Shown here piece after piece: positions 32,738 through 42,019 of a stretch of 46,101 bases of DNA. The number at the start of each line of letters is the position of its first letter. Position 1 is the stretch's first letter. The notes below the pieces were generated by a model. The model saw nothing but the letters and a program-made list of their open reading frames with translations, was not told the DNA's origin and did not search any database. Position numbers and translations under genes: made by a program. The stretch is from Paracoccaceae bacterium (GTDB taxonomy: Bacteria; Pseudomonadota; Alphaproteobacteria; Rhodobacterales; Rhodobacteraceae). The stretch lies in assembly GCA_020425125.1 (NCBI GenBank), contig JAGQRV010000040.1, positions 24,366-70,466 on the forward strand, in the 5' to 3' direction.

Positions 32738-34372
32738 ATGACAGGCTGGGCCATGACCAAGGCCGCGCCGCGCACCCGCCTCACCACGCATGAGGTCCGC
32801 AACCAGCCGCCGGATTTCGGCGACCGCAACCTCTATCTCGACGATGTGGCCCTGCGCGAAGCGGTCCGGCGCGAGGCCGGCGACTGGCTGGACGCGACAC
32901 TCACCGGTCTTGGCGCACTCGCGGGATCGGCCGAAGTGCTGGCGCTCGGCGACGATGCGAACCGCAATCCGCCCACTCCCCGGATCTTCGACCGCGGCGG
33001 TGCACGGCTCGACGAGGTGTCGTTCCATCCGGCCTACCACCGGCTGATGGATCTGGCGATGTCCGCCGGCATCCACGACATCGCCTGGAAAGACGGCGCG
33101 GAGGCGCCACCGCGGGCGCCCCACGCCGGCCACGCGGCGATGCTGGCGGTCTTCACGCAGGCCGAAGCGGGCGTGATGTGTCCGGTCAACATGACCTACG
33201 CCGCGGTTCCGGTGCTGCGCGCCGATCCGGCAAGCGCCGAATGGGCCGCCCGGATCGTCGGCGGGCGCTACGACCCCGACTTGCGTCCGATCGGCAGCAA
33301 GGCGGGCCTGACCGTCGGCATGGCGATGACGGAAAAGCAGGGCGGCAGCGACGTGCGCGCCAACAGCACCCGGGCGGAACCCGACGGCAGCATGTACCGC
33401 CTGACCGGCCACAAGTGGTTCTGTTCTGCCCCCATGTCGGACGGGGTTCTCACGCTGGCGCAAACCGATGCCGGCCTGTCCTGCTTCCTTGTCCCGCGCG
33501 TCCTGCCGGATGGCGACCGCAACGCGATCGCGCTGATGCGGCTGAAGGACAAGTTGGGCAACCGCTCCAACGCATCGGCCGAGATCGAATACCACGGCGC
33601 GCTGGCCTGGCCTCTGGGAGCTTCCGGGGACGGCGTGCGCACGATCATCACGATGGTGCACCATACCCGGCTCGGCACCATCGCCGCGACGCTCGGGATC
33701 ATGCGTCGCGCCCTGGCGGAAACGCTCCACCGCACCGCCCACCGCCACGCCTTCGGCAAGGCGCTGATCGATCAGCCGGCGATGCAGACGGTGCTGGCCG
33801 ATCTTCAGGTCGAATACGAGGCGGCGGCGGCTCTGGTGATGCATGTCGCGGCACGGTTCGGCGCCCCCGATCCCGAGACGCGCGCCTACAGCCGCCTGGC
33901 CGTGGCTTTGGCCAAGTACATCCTCACCAAGCGCTGCCCGGCCTTCGTCGCAGAATGCCTCGAATGCCATGGCGGCGACGGCTATGTCGAGGACGGGCCG
34001 CTCGCACGCTATTACCGCGAGGCCCCGCTCAACGGAATCTGGGAAGGATCGGGCAACGTCATCGCGCTCGACATCCTTCGGACGCTGGCGCGGGCGCCCG
34101 AGGCGGCGGACGTGCTCCTCGGCCTCTTGGCAGACACCGACGCGGAGTTGGCGGGCGGAATGCGCGATCTCGTTGCAAACTCCACCGAAGGATCGGCCCG
34201 GCACATGGCCGAAGCCCTGGCGCTGCGCCTCCAGGCCGCGCTACTGATTCGCGATGCGCCCGCGCCGGTCTCAGACGCGTTTCGCGGACGCCTTGCCGGA
34301 GCCCTGACCTACGGCGCGCGGTTTCCGATCTCACACGTCAAGGTAGTCGTCGAGCGGGCACGCCTGACGTGA
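32738..34372 (+). CDS. Acyl-CoA dehydrogenase, AidB-like
   Basis: 544 residues. TTHEVRNQPPDFGDRNLYL is the AidB-type N-terminus, MAMTEKQGGSDVRANST is the acyl-CoA dehydrogenase FAD/substrate block, and LECHGGDGYVEDGPLARYYREAPLNGIWEGSGNVIALDILR is characteristic of AidB-like proteins. AidB binds DNA and FAD in the E. coli alkylation response; Rhodobacterales homologues often act as acyl-CoA dehydrogenases. The C-terminal domain is shorter than in AidB. Start 32738 (MTGWAMTKAA) has AAGG upstream; 32753 (MTKAAP) is the alternative. No ada/alkB gene is near. Confidence 0.85.
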   Translation: MTGWAMTKAAPRTRLTTHEVRNQPPDFGDRNLYLDDVALREAVRREAGDWLDATLTGLGALAGSAEVLALGDDANRNPPTPRIFDRGGARLDEVSFHPAYHRLMDLAMSAGIHDIAWKDGAEAPPRAPHAGHAAMLAVFTQAEAGVMCPVNMTYAAVPVLRADPASAEWAARIVGGRYDPDLRPIGSKAGLTVGMAMTEKQGGSDVRANSTRAEPDGSMYRLTGHKWFCSAPMSDGVLTLAQTDAGLSCFLVPRVLPDGDRNAIALMRLKDKLGNRSNASAEIEYHGALAWPLGASGDGVRTIITMVHHTRLGTIAATLGIMRRALAETLHRTAHRHAFGKALIDQPAMQTVLADLQVEYEAAAALVMHVAARFGAPDPETRAYSRLAVALAKYILTKRCPAFVAECLECHGGDGYVEDGPLARYYREAPLNGIWEGSGNVIALDILRTLARAPEAADVLLGLLADTDAELAGGMRDLVANSTEGSARHMAEALALRLQAALLIRDAPAPVSDAFRGRLAGALTYGARFPISHVKVVVERARLT

Positions 34373-34552
34373 CCGGCGCCAACACTCCGGCCGGGACACA
34401 CGGCACGGTGTCATCGAAGCGAATAGGCAGGTGTCCGGAAACCAAATTGCGATAAATTTCGAGCTATCGCGGCCCGGATCGTGTATCCCCTTGGGCATCG
34501 TATCGGGGCGAAAACACCCGAATTGTGACCATTGAAATTGGGGTGTGCGGCC
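34373..34552. other. 180-bp gap before the GtrB-like gene
   Basis: Contains an inverted repeat GCGATA-N10-TATCGC (34449-34470) and an AT-richer stretch toward the GtrB-like start. Likely promoter region for the two-gene glycosyltransferase operon; no clear -35/-10 pair. Confidence 0.35.
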
Positions 34553-35554
34553 ATGCCGGTGGAACTCAACCAGCAGAAGACGATCTCGGTCGTCTCGCCG
34601 TGCTACAACGAAGAAGACAACGTCCGGACCTGCCAGCAGGCGGTGGCGAAGATATTCGCCGAACAGCTGCCCGATTACCGGCTGGAGCACATTTTCGTCG
34701 ACAATGATTCCCAGGACCGCACCCAGGAAATCCTGCGCGAGATGGCGGCGGAGCATCCGAACGTGAAGGTGATCATGAACTCGCGCAACTTCGGCGTGTT
34801 CCGGTCCTCTTTCAACGGCCTGCGCTACGCCACGGGGAACGCGGTTGTCGTCATGCTGCCGGTGGACCTTCAGGATCCGCCCGAAATGATCCCCGAATTC
34901 GTGCGTCTCTGGGAAAGCGGCTACGAGGTCGTCGCCGGCGCCCGCAGCACCCGCGAGGAAGGCTTCTTCCTGCGCAATGCACGCGCAATGTTCTACGGAA
35001 TCATCAACCGGCTGTCGGACGTGGAACTCGAACCGGCCGTGGGTGAGTTCCAGCTGATCGACCGGCGTGTGCTCAAGGCCGTGCTGATGCACGACGACTA
35101 TTACCCGTACATCCGGGGCATCATCGCCTCGGTCGGGTTCCGCCGGATCATCGTGCCCTACACATGGCGCGCGCGGAAGCGGGGCCTGTCCAAGCACAAC
35201 GTGAACAACCTCGCCGACATCGCCCTGAACGCCATATTCGCCTTCTCGCGGGCGCCGATGCGGTTTTGCACCATCAGCGGTCTGGTCATCGCACTGGCAT
35301 GTATGGTATTCGCCATCTTCTCGGCGATCGCGCACATCATCCTGCCCGATGCGGCGCCGCGCGGCACGACGACCATCATCGTCTCGCTGTTCTTCCTCTC
35401 GGGCATTCAGCTTCTGTTTATCGGCATGCTTGGCGAGTACATCACGGCAATCCACAATCAGGTCAGGGGCGGCCCCCTGGTGACGGAACGCGAACGGCTC
35501 AATATCGATCAGCCGGCTGAAATCACGCATCGCAAGACCGCCCGCTCCGCATGA
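34553..35554 (+). CDS. Membrane-anchored family 2 glycosyltransferase, GtrB/dolichyl-phosphate-mannose-synthase type
   Basis: 333 residues. A GT2 domain (ISVVSPCYNEEDNV, FVDNDSQDRTQE, then PVDLQDPPEMIPEF with the D-x-D-like DLQDPP) is followed by two C-terminal membrane helices (about 232-260 and 270-300, LFFLSGIQLLFIGMLGEY). This is the GtrB/ArnC/DPM1 design: the enzyme loads a sugar from a nucleotide donor onto undecaprenyl phosphate on the cytosolic face. Stop overlaps the start of the next gene (ATGA). Part of the glycan island; the donor sugar is unknown. Confidence 0.85.
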   Translation: MPVELNQQKTISVVSPCYNEEDNVRTCQQAVAKIFAEQLPDYRLEHIFVDNDSQDRTQEILREMAAEHPNVKVIMNSRNFGVFRSSFNGLRYATGNAVVVMLPVDLQDPPEMIPEFVRLWESGYEVVAGARSTREEGFFLRNARAMFYGIINRLSDVELEPAVGEFQLIDRRVLKAVLMHDDYYPYIRGIIASVGFRRIIVPYTWRARKRGLSKHNVNNLADIALNAIFAFSRAPMRFCTISGLVIALACMVFAIFSAIAHIILPDAAPRGTTTIIVSLFFLSGIQLLFIGMLGEYITAIHNQVRGGPLVTERERLNIDQPAEITHRKTARSA

Positions 35555-37599
35555 CCCGCATCCTTCCGGCCGCCGTTGCCGGGCTGGCCATTCTCGGTGC
35601 CGCGTCCGGCGCATTGGGATATTTCGCAGGCAGTGGTGACCGTGAGAAGCTGGTCTGGCTGGCCGCCTCCTGCGCCTTGGCCGTGGTCATCTGGGCCGTT
35701 GCCGGCCTGCGCGGCTCAGGGCGTTTTGGCGTTCTCGCGGCGGCTTTTGCCGCCGGTGCTGCCGGTCAGCTTTGGCTGACCGAACCGCTCTGGTTCCCGG
35801 CACTCGCTGTCTCCAAGGGCGTTCTCGCCCATCCCGGGACGGCGATCGCGCTCCTCGCCCTGCTGATCGAGGCCGCGGTCACCGCGCTCGTCCTGGCCGA
35901 GAGGCTACGCGGGGATCCGGCGCGTCTGGCGGGGCTCCGCCGCCTGGGCCTGCCGGCCCTCGTCGTTCTGGTGGCCGCCGCCGCCGCGTTTTCGGCCGCG
36001 CCCACCCCCTATATCGCCTTCGGCCACGCGCCCTCCTACATCCTGCAGGCCGCGGCCGGGGGCGCCCTGACGATCCTCCACCTGGGCTGCATCGCCGCAA
36101 TGCTGTCGGTTACACCCCCGGCCTGGTCGTGGCGACCTCCGGTTGCGGGACTTGCCGTGTTCGCGACTGTCGCCAGCGCCTTTCTCGCGCATTTCGCATT
36201 CCAGTACATTCCCCATGTCGAGGACGAGGTCGCCTACCTCTTCCAGGCCAAGACGTTCGCCGCCGGACATCTGACGATGCCGGCACCGCCGGGACCGGTC
36301 TCGGCCTATTATTTCTACCTCGTGACGATCGACGCAGGCCGGTGGATGGCGGTCACCGCGCCCGGCTGGCCGACGCTGCTGGCACTGGGCGTGCTGCTGG
36401 GGCAGCCGTGGCTCGTCAATCCGGTCCTGGCTGGCCTCTCCGTCTGGCTGGCCTACGCCGTGTTCAGCCGCACGATTTCGCGCGACCGCGGCCTCCTCGT
36501 TGCGGCGCTGATGGCGACCTCGCCCTGGTTTCTGGCGGTCAGCGGGTCGATGATGACCCACGCCATTGCGCTGTTCCTCACCCTTCTCGCCTGGCGGCTT
36601 CTGGTCGTGGCGCCCGATGCCACCCGCACCGGGCCGATGGGCCTCCGCTACCTTGCCGCGGGCCTCGCCATGGGCTGGCTGTTCACCACCCGCCCCCTGG
36701 AAGGCGTGATCGTCGGCGGGCTCACAGGGATCTGGGTGCTGGCGAAGGACCGGAAGCGCCTCGATCGCGTGGCGATCTACGGCGCGGGCTGTATCGCCAC
36801 CGGTCTCGTCTACTTCGCGTTCAACTGGGCAATCACCGGCAGCCCGCTTCACGCCCCCCTGCAGGACTACCTCGCGCGGGAATGGGCAGGGTCAAGCAAC
36901 TCGTTCGGCTTCGGCCCGCATGTGGGCCCCCCGGTCAACGCGTTCGGGGCGCTGGACATGAGCGAGGGTCACAGCCCGTTCGAAGGCTTCGTCAACACGC
37001 TGACAAACCTCGCGGCGTTGAATATCGAGCTGCATGGCTGGGTCATCGGATCGCTGCTTCCGATCCTCGCCGCCCTCGTCTGGCCCCGTCGCCTGACCCG
37101 GTTCGACGCCCTCCTCGGCGTGCTCCTGACGATCGTTGTGGCGGTGATGTTCACCTACTGGTTCAGCGGCGCCTTCTATGTCGGGCCCCGCTACTGGTAC
37201 GTCGCCCTGCCCAGCCTGCTCGGACTCTCGGCCGCCGGATTGCTGGCCTTCCGCGACAGGCTGTCCGGCCAGGCGCAAACCGCCGCCGGACCGGTGCTCT
37301 GGGTGCTCTGCCTGTTCGCCGTGCTGATCTTCCTGCCCTGGCGCGGCGTCACCAAGTACTACAGCTACAACAAGTACGAAGCGAAGCTGGTCGAGATGCT
37401 GGCCGCCGGGGAGTTCGGCAACGACCTCGTGCTGGTGAAGATGATCAACCCCTTCGGCATCGCGATCGCGATGCGCGGCCCCGATCTGACCACGGACGGC
37501 CCGGTCTTCGCCCGCGACAAGGGCGACGAAGAGAACGCCGCAACCATCGCCGCCTATCCCGGCCGGGGCGTCACCTATTTCCCGCCAAGGGACAACTGA
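35551..37599 (+). CDS. Polytopic glycosyltransferase, GT39/ArnT-like
   Basis: 682 residues with a dozen or so membrane helices and a C-terminal soluble part. HVEDEVAYLFQAKTFAAG carries the acidic DE pair in the first large periplasmic loop that is catalytic in GT39/ArnT-type enzymes, which take sugar from an undecaprenyl-phosphate carrier. Later SGSMMTHAIALFLTLLAWR and FTTRPLEGVIVGG are typical of the family. It is translationally coupled to the GtrB-like gene, so the two are probably consecutive steps: charging the carrier and transfer to an external acceptor. Confidence 0.8.
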   Translation: MTRILPAAVAGLAILGAASGALGYFAGSGDREKLVWLAASCALAVVIWAVAGLRGSGRFGVLAAAFAAGAAGQLWLTEPLWFPALAVSKGVLAHPGTAIALLALLIEAAVTALVLAERLRGDPARLAGLRRLGLPALVVLVAAAAAFSAAPTPYIAFGHAPSYILQAAAGGALTILHLGCIAAMLSVTPPAWSWRPPVAGLAVFATVASAFLAHFAFQYIPHVEDEVAYLFQAKTFAAGHLTMPAPPGPVSAYYFYLVTIDAGRWMAVTAPGWPTLLALGVLLGQPWLVNPVLAGLSVWLAYAVFSRTISRDRGLLVAALMATSPWFLAVSGSMMTHAIALFLTLLAWRLLVVAPDATRTGPMGLRYLAAGLAMGWLFTTRPLEGVIVGGLTGIWVLAKDRKRLDRVAIYGAGCIATGLVYFAFNWAITGSPLHAPLQDYLAREWAGSSNSFGFGPHVGPPVNAFGALDMSEGHSPFEGFVNTLTNLAALNIELHGWVIGSLLPILAALVWPRRLTRFDALLGVLLTIVVAVMFTYWFSGAFYVGPRYWYVALPSLLGLSAAGLLAFRDRLSGQAQTAAGPVLWVLCLFAVLIFLPWRGVTKYYSYNKYEAKLVEMLAAGEFGNDLVLVKMINPFGIAIAMRGPDLTTDGPVFARDKGDEENAATIAAYPGRGVTYFPPRDN

Positions 37600-37621
37600 G
37601 CCGCGGGTCTCCCCGGTCCGG

Positions 37622-38026
37622 TCAGGCCGGCCGGGTCCAGGGGAAGCGTCCGGTCAGCACCCGGCCGATCACGATGAAGGCCAGCGCCGCGGCGGGCAGC
37701 ACCAGCAGCCCCTGCGCAACAACCGGCGAGACACCGGCGCCCAGCAGCGCCTCCAGCCCGGCAGCGTTCAGGAAATAGAGCACCACATAGGCGAGGATGT
37801 AGGGCGGCATCCGGGACAGCCCCTTGGTCGCAAAGACCAGCCGGGCATGGGTGAAATAGTTCCAGATCACGCCGACGCAGAAGGCCCCCGCCAGAGCGCT
37901 GTGGGGCGTGAGACCCAGCAGATAAAGCAGCGTGTAGACGGAATAGCCGAAGACCGTGTTGAGTCCGCCGACAGCGATGAACCGCAGGAAGGCGAAGCGC
38001 GGATTGTGCAGCAGGTTCGAAATCAT
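37622..38026 (-). CDS. GtrA-family membrane protein (putative lipid-linked sugar flippase)
   Basis: 134 residues, four membrane helices. FIAVGGLNTVFGYSVYTLLYL and WNYFTHARLVFATKG are the GtrA family signature blocks. GtrA proteins are thought to flip undecaprenyl-phosphate-sugar made by GtrB-type enzymes across the membrane. Its ATG overlaps the stop of the epimerase gene (ATGA) and it is last in the five-gene minus-strand operon. Convergent with the GT39-like gene, 22 bp away, which supports a shared pathway. Confidence 0.87.
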   Translation of the reverse strand: MISNLLHNPRFAFLRFIAVGGLNTVFGYSVYTLLYLLGLTPHSALAGAFCVGVIWNYFTHARLVFATKGLSRMPPYILAYVVLYFLNAAGLEALLGAGVSPVVAQGLLVLPAAALAFIVIGRVLTGRFPWTRPA

Positions 38027-38913
38027 GCCGTTACCTCGGCTTCGAGAATGGCGGCGACCCCGGTGGACAGATCGCAGGTCTGGATGGAACCGAGCGCGCC
38101 GGCAAGTCGCGACACGTCGGCGGCAAGGCGCGGCGGATCCGCCGCCGGGCGCGGACGGGCGCCCAGCCGGACAAGATCGGGCCGGCCGAGCTGGCGCGCG
38201 ATCTCCGCGATCAGCACGCGAACCGGGATGGCCTGCCCGCTGGCCACATTGACGGGCCCAGCAAGCTCCGAGGCCAGAAGCGCCGCCAGAAGACGGCCCA
38301 GATCGTCGGCGTGCAGGAAGTCCCGCTCCTGCAGACCGTCGGTACACTCGACCGGCTCGCCGGCCCGAAGCCCGGCGATCAGGTCGCCCAGCAGCCGTCC
38401 GCGCGGCTCGCCGGCCCCGTAGACGAAGAAGATCCGCGCCCAGGCGAGCGACAGCCCGAGCCGCGGCGCCGCCGCAGACAGCGCGAGCCCGGTTCCTGCC
38501 TTGGCCGCACCATAGAGCGTCGCGGGGTTCAGCGGCGTCCGCTCCGACAGATCGGCGAAAGTCCAGTCGTATTCTGCGCAGCTTCCGGCGCAGACCGCGC
38601 GTGTGCCCCCGGCTTCGGCAAAGCGGCGCACGAGATGGATCGTGGCCGTCATCCAGTCGAGATTGGCCGGCGAAACCCAGCGGTCGCGGGCATCGGCATG
38701 CCAGGCGAGATGGACCAGATGGTCTGCCCGGGCCGCGTCGACCGCCCGCGCCGTCGCCTCGGGATCAAGCAGGTCGCAGGCAAGTGCCCGAAGGCCGGCT
38801 TCGGCCGTGCCGCTGCGGGTCAGGGCCACGACCTCGTGCCCGGCATCCAGCAGCGCCCGTGCCGTCGCACGGCCGATCAGTCCGGACGATCCCGTGAGAA
38901 GGACCCGCGCCAT
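38023..38913 (-). CDS. NAD(P)-dependent sugar epimerase/reductase (extended SDR)
   Basis: 296 residues. LLTGSSGLIGRATARALL is the Rossmann NAD-binding motif and YGAAKAG the catalytic YxxxK, preceded by the SCAEY block. HLAWHA and RIFFVYG are further SDR blocks. In the context of CDP-glucose dehydratase and a C-methyltransferase it is a likely 4-ketoreductase or epimerase that finishes the nucleotide sugar. ATG 38913 overlaps the methyltransferase stop by 1 nt. Confidence 0.83.
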   Translation of the reverse strand: MARVLLTGSSGLIGRATARALLDAGHEVVALTRSGTAEAGLRALACDLLDPEATARAVDAARADHLVHLAWHADARDRWVSPANLDWMTATIHLVRRFAEAGGTRAVCAGSCAEYDWTFADLSERTPLNPATLYGAAKAGTGLALSAAAPRLGLSLAWARIFFVYGAGEPRGRLLGDLIAGLRAGEPVECTDGLQERDFLHADDLGRLLAALLASELAGPVNVASGQAIPVRVLIAEIARQLGRPDLVRLGARPRPAADPPRLAADVSRLAGALGSIQTCDLSTGVAAILEAEVTA

Positions 38914-40154
38914 CAGGTGACCCGGATTTCCGGAACCGCGGTGACGAACCGGGTCCCCTTGGCTGCAAGATCCGACATCTGCTGCATGACCTCGTCGCGG
39001 ATGTTCCATGGCAGGATCACCACGTAGTCCGGTGGATCCGCCCGCAGCGCTTCGACCGGACGAACCGGAATATGGCTGCCCGGCAGCAGGGTGTTCTGCT
39101 TGGCCGGGTTCCGGTCCACGCAATAGGCGATCAGATCGGGACCGATACCCGCATAGTTGAGAAGCGTGTTGCCCTTCGCCGCCGCACCATAGGCGGCGAC
39201 CGAACGGCCTTCGGATTTCGCCGTCTTCAGGAAGTCCAGAAGCCCGTCTCGCACCGCTTCGACCCGCCGGGTGAAGCCCTGATATCCCGCGGCCTCGCCC
39301 AGCTTCGCCGCGGCTTCCGCCGCCCGGACCCGGGCGAGACCCGGCCCTTCGGCCCGGCTGGCCCCGTTCAGGCAGGCATGGACGCGCAAGGACCCGCCAT
39401 GGGTCGGAAGTTCCTCGACATCGAAGACCCGCAGGCCCGCACCGGCGAAGATTTCCTCGACGGCGAGCAGCGAGAGATAGGAATAATGCTCGTGGTAGAT
39501 CGTGTCGAACTGCACCTTGTCGATGAGATTGAGCAGGTGCGGGAACTCCACCGTATAGACCGCGTCGCCGGTCAGCAGCGCCGCCACGCCGCCGACGAAA
39601 TCGTCGATGTCGGGCACATGGGCCAGCACGTTGGCCGAGGCGATCAGCGCCGGCTTCCTGCCCTCGGCCGCCAGCCGCTTGGCCAGCGCGGTGCCGAAGA
39701 ATTCGACCAGCGTCGGCACCCCTTTTTCCTCGGCGGCCTTCGCAACGCTGCCCGACGGCTCGATCCCGAGGACCGGGATCCCCTTCTGCACGAAATACTG
39801 CAGCAGGTAGCCGTCATTCGAGGCGATCTCGATCACCAGGCTGTCCGGACCGAGCCCCAGCCGGTCGGTCATCGTCTCGGCATAGGCACGGCAATGGGCC
39901 AGCCAGCTGTCCGAGAACGACGAGAAATAGGCATATTCGGACGAGAAGATCTCGTCTGCCGGGACCACGTCATCAACCTGGACAAGCCAGCAGTGCTCGC
40001 AGACGCGCGCATGTAGCGGGTAGCGCGGATCCGGCGTGCCGGCGCGCTCCGGCGGAACGTAGGAATTCGCCAGCGGCGACAGGCCGAGGTCGACAAGGGT
40101 CAGCTTCAGGGGGGCGCCGCAATGCCGGCAGGTCGGTTCGGAGTCAACGGTCAC
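38913..40154 (-). CDS. Sugar C-methyltransferase (TylC3-like, zinc-binding N-terminus)
   Basis: 413 residues. N-terminal zinc-binding cysteines C9/C12 and C52/C55 (CRHC, CEHC), the SAM-binding block VIEIASNDGYLLQYF, the family hallmark FDTIYHEHYSYLS and the C-terminal domain with VAAYGAAAKGNTLLNY. These features define NDP-4-keto-sugar C-methyltransferases of the TylC3/EvaC type, which methylate a carbon next to the 4-keto group. Start codon GTG 40154, overlapping the rfbG stop (GTGA). Likely makes a branched 6-deoxysugar on CDP; position and stereochemistry unknown. Confidence 0.85.
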   Translation of the reverse strand: MTVDSEPTCRHCGAPLKLTLVDLGLSPLANSYVPPERAGTPDPRYPLHARVCEHCWLVQVDDVVPADEIFSSEYAYFSSFSDSWLAHCRAYAETMTDRLGLGPDSLVIEIASNDGYLLQYFVQKGIPVLGIEPSGSVAKAAEEKGVPTLVEFFGTALAKRLAAEGRKPALIASANVLAHVPDIDDFVGGVAALLTGDAVYTVEFPHLLNLIDKVQFDTIYHEHYSYLSLLAVEEIFAGAGLRVFDVEELPTHGGSLRVHACLNGASRAEGPGLARVRAAEAAAKLGEAAGYQGFTRRVEAVRDGLLDFLKTAKSEGRSVAAYGAAAKGNTLLNYAGIGPDLIAYCVDRNPAKQNTLLPGSHIPVRPVEALRADPPDYVVILPWNIRDEVMQQMSDLAAKGTRFVTAVPEIRVT

Positions 40155-41230
40155 TGAAAATTCTCCACTCGGCGCTGATAGGCCTCGATCTGGGTCTGGC
40201 AGAGATCGCGGGGCGCGGAGCCGCGCGCCCAGCCGCCATACCAGTCGGCAGTCATGGCAACGGTATCTTCGAAGGACAGGACCGGCCGCCAGCCCAGTTC
40301 GGCGCGGGCTTTCGAGACGTCAAGCCGCAGCATCTTCGCTTCGTGAAGGTCCGCGGCTGCGGGATCGCGTTCGATCCGCCCCTGCCCGAGCGCGGCCACC
40401 ACCGCCTCGGCGACGGCACCCACCGGACGCTCGTCGGCACGGTCGGGACCGAAATTCCAGCCCGTGGCGAATTCGGGGCGGTCCGCAAGCGCAAGGGCCA
40501 GCTGCATGTAGCCGCGCAGCGGTTCAAGAACATGCTGCCACGGCCGGATCGAGTTCGGCTGGCGCAGCACCACGGTCCCGGACGGTCCGAGACAGCCGCG
40601 CACGATATCCGGGATCAGCCGGTCTTCGGACCAGTCTCCGCCGCCGATGACATTGCCGGCACGCACGCAGGCGATGCCGGCGGGATGCGCCTGGCTGCCG
40701 CTGCCCCGGTAGAAGCTGCGGCGCATGGCCGCCGCCGCGATCTCGGTCGCGCCTTTCGACGCCGAATAGGGATCGTGCCCCCCCATCGGATCGGTCTCGC
40801 GGTAGCCCCAGACCTGCTCGACGTTCTCGTAGGCCTTGTCCGACGTGGCGACGATCACCGAGACGAGGTTCTGCGCGGCCCGCAGGGCATCGAGAAGCTG
40901 GACCGTGCCGACAACGTTGGTCGCGAAAGTCTCCACCGGTTCGCGGTAGGAACGGCGCACAAGCGATTGGGCCGCAAGGTGAAAGACGAATTCCGGATCG
41001 GCATCGGCGATCGCCGCGTCGAGCGCGGCGCGATCGTTGAGATCGCCGGTCACCGACGTGACGCCGTCGAGGTCCAGCAGCGACCAGAGGTTCGGCTCGG
41101 TCTCGGGGGCATGGGCGAAGCCGGTCACCCGCGCGCCGACTGCAGACAGCCAGGCGACGAGCCACGCGCCCTTGAATCCGGTATGTCCGGTGACAAGGAC
41201 CCGCCGGCCGGCGAAATCCGCTACCCTCAT
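40151..41230 (-). CDS. rfbG: CDP-glucose 4,6-dehydratase
   Basis: 359 residues, extended SDR. RVLVTGHTGFKGAWLVAWL is the family-specific NAD motif, YSASKGATE the YxxxK, and CVRAGNVIGGGDWSEDRLIPD a CDP-glucose dehydratase block. It converts CDP-glucose to CDP-4-keto-6-deoxyglucose. ATG 41230 (MRVADFAGRRV) overlaps the rfbF stop by 4 nt; the frame upstream reads into rfbF. The usual next enzyme, RfbH, is absent; a methyltransferase follows instead. Confidence 0.93.
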   Translation of the reverse strand: MRVADFAGRRVLVTGHTGFKGAWLVAWLSAVGARVTGFAHAPETEPNLWSLLDLDGVTSVTGDLNDRAALDAAIADADPEFVFHLAAQSLVRRSYREPVETFATNVVGTVQLLDALRAAQNLVSVIVATSDKAYENVEQVWGYRETDPMGGHDPYSASKGATEIAAAAMRRSFYRGSGSQAHPAGIACVRAGNVIGGGDWSEDRLIPDIVRGCLGPSGTVVLRQPNSIRPWQHVLEPLRGYMQLALALADRPEFATGWNFGPDRADERPVGAVAEAVVAALGQGRIERDPAAADLHEAKMLRLDVSKARAELGWRPVLSFEDTVAMTADWYGGWARGSAPRDLCQTQIEAYQRRVENFQ

Positions 41231-42000
41231 GCCCAGATCTTCCACGGCGCCTTGCCGGTCGCCCAATGCTCCTCGAGTTCCTGGCGCTCGCGCAGCGTGT
41301 CCATCGGCTGCCAGAACCCGTGATGCTCGAACGCCATCAGCTCGCCGTCGCGCGCAAGCCCCATCAGCGGCTCACGCTCCCAGATCGTCGCGTCGCCGTC
41401 GAGGTACCGCGCCACCTTGGGCGACAGGACGAAGAAGCCGCCGTTGATCAGCCCGCCTTCGCCCAGCGGCTTTTCCGAGAAATTTTCGACCTTGTTGCCC
41501 TCGATCTCAAGCTGGCCGAACCGCCGCGGCGGGGGAACCGCCGCCACGGTCGCGATCCGGCCATGGGCGCGGTGGAAGGCCAGTTCCGCCGAAATGTCGA
41601 TGTCGCCCACGCCGTCACCGTAGGTCAGGCAGAAGGTTTCCTCTGCTTCGAGAAGCGGCATCACCCGTTTCAGCCGCCCCCCCGTCATGCTGTCGGCGCC
41701 GGTATCCACCAGATGCACGCGCCAGGGCTCCGACGCCGTGCGGGTGATCTCGATCCCGCCGCTGGTCAGGTCCACCGTCACGTCAGAGTTATGGAGATAA
41801 TAGTTGGCGAAATATTCCTTGATCACGTAGCCGCGGTAGCCGAGGCAGACGATGAAGTCCGTAATGCCGTGCGCGGAGTAGATCTTCATGATGTGCCAGA
41901 GGATCGGCCGGCCGCCGATCTCCACCATCGGCTTCGGGATCCGCACCGTCTCTTCGCTCAATCTGGTGCCAAGACCGCCCGCGAGGATCACACATTTCAT
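41227..42000 (-). CDS. rfbF: Glucose-1-phosphate cytidylyltransferase
   Basis: 257 residues. MKCVILAGGLGTRLSEET, IPKPMVEIGGRPILWHIM, FIVCLGYRGYVIKEYF and LTYGDGVGDID identify RfbF, which makes CDP-glucose from CTP and glucose-1-phosphate. ATG 42000 gives the family start; GTG 42006 lies 6 nt after a GAGGG ribosome-binding site and could be the true start, adding two residues. First gene of the five-gene operon; a 9-bp hairpin lies just upstream. Confidence 0.94.
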   Translation of the reverse strand: MKCVILAGGLGTRLSEETVRIPKPMVEIGGRPILWHIMKIYSAHGITDFIVCLGYRGYVIKEYFANYYLHNSDVTVDLTSGGIEITRTASEPWRVHLVDTGADSMTGGRLKRVMPLLEAEETFCLTYGDGVGDIDISAELAFHRAHGRIATVAAVPPPRRFGQLEIEGNKVENFSEKPLGEGGLINGGFFVLSPKVARYLDGDATIWEREPLMGLARDGELMAFEHHGFWQPMDTLRERQELEEHWATGKAPWKIWA

Positions 42001-42019
42001 AACCACATAAATCCCTCAA

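Noticed and set aside
35772-37778. Plus-strand open frame of 668 codons within the GT39-like gene
   Set aside because: Frame-shifted shadow of the membrane protein; Arg/Gly/Pro-rich with no hydrophobic segments, while the other frame has clear helices and a coupled start.
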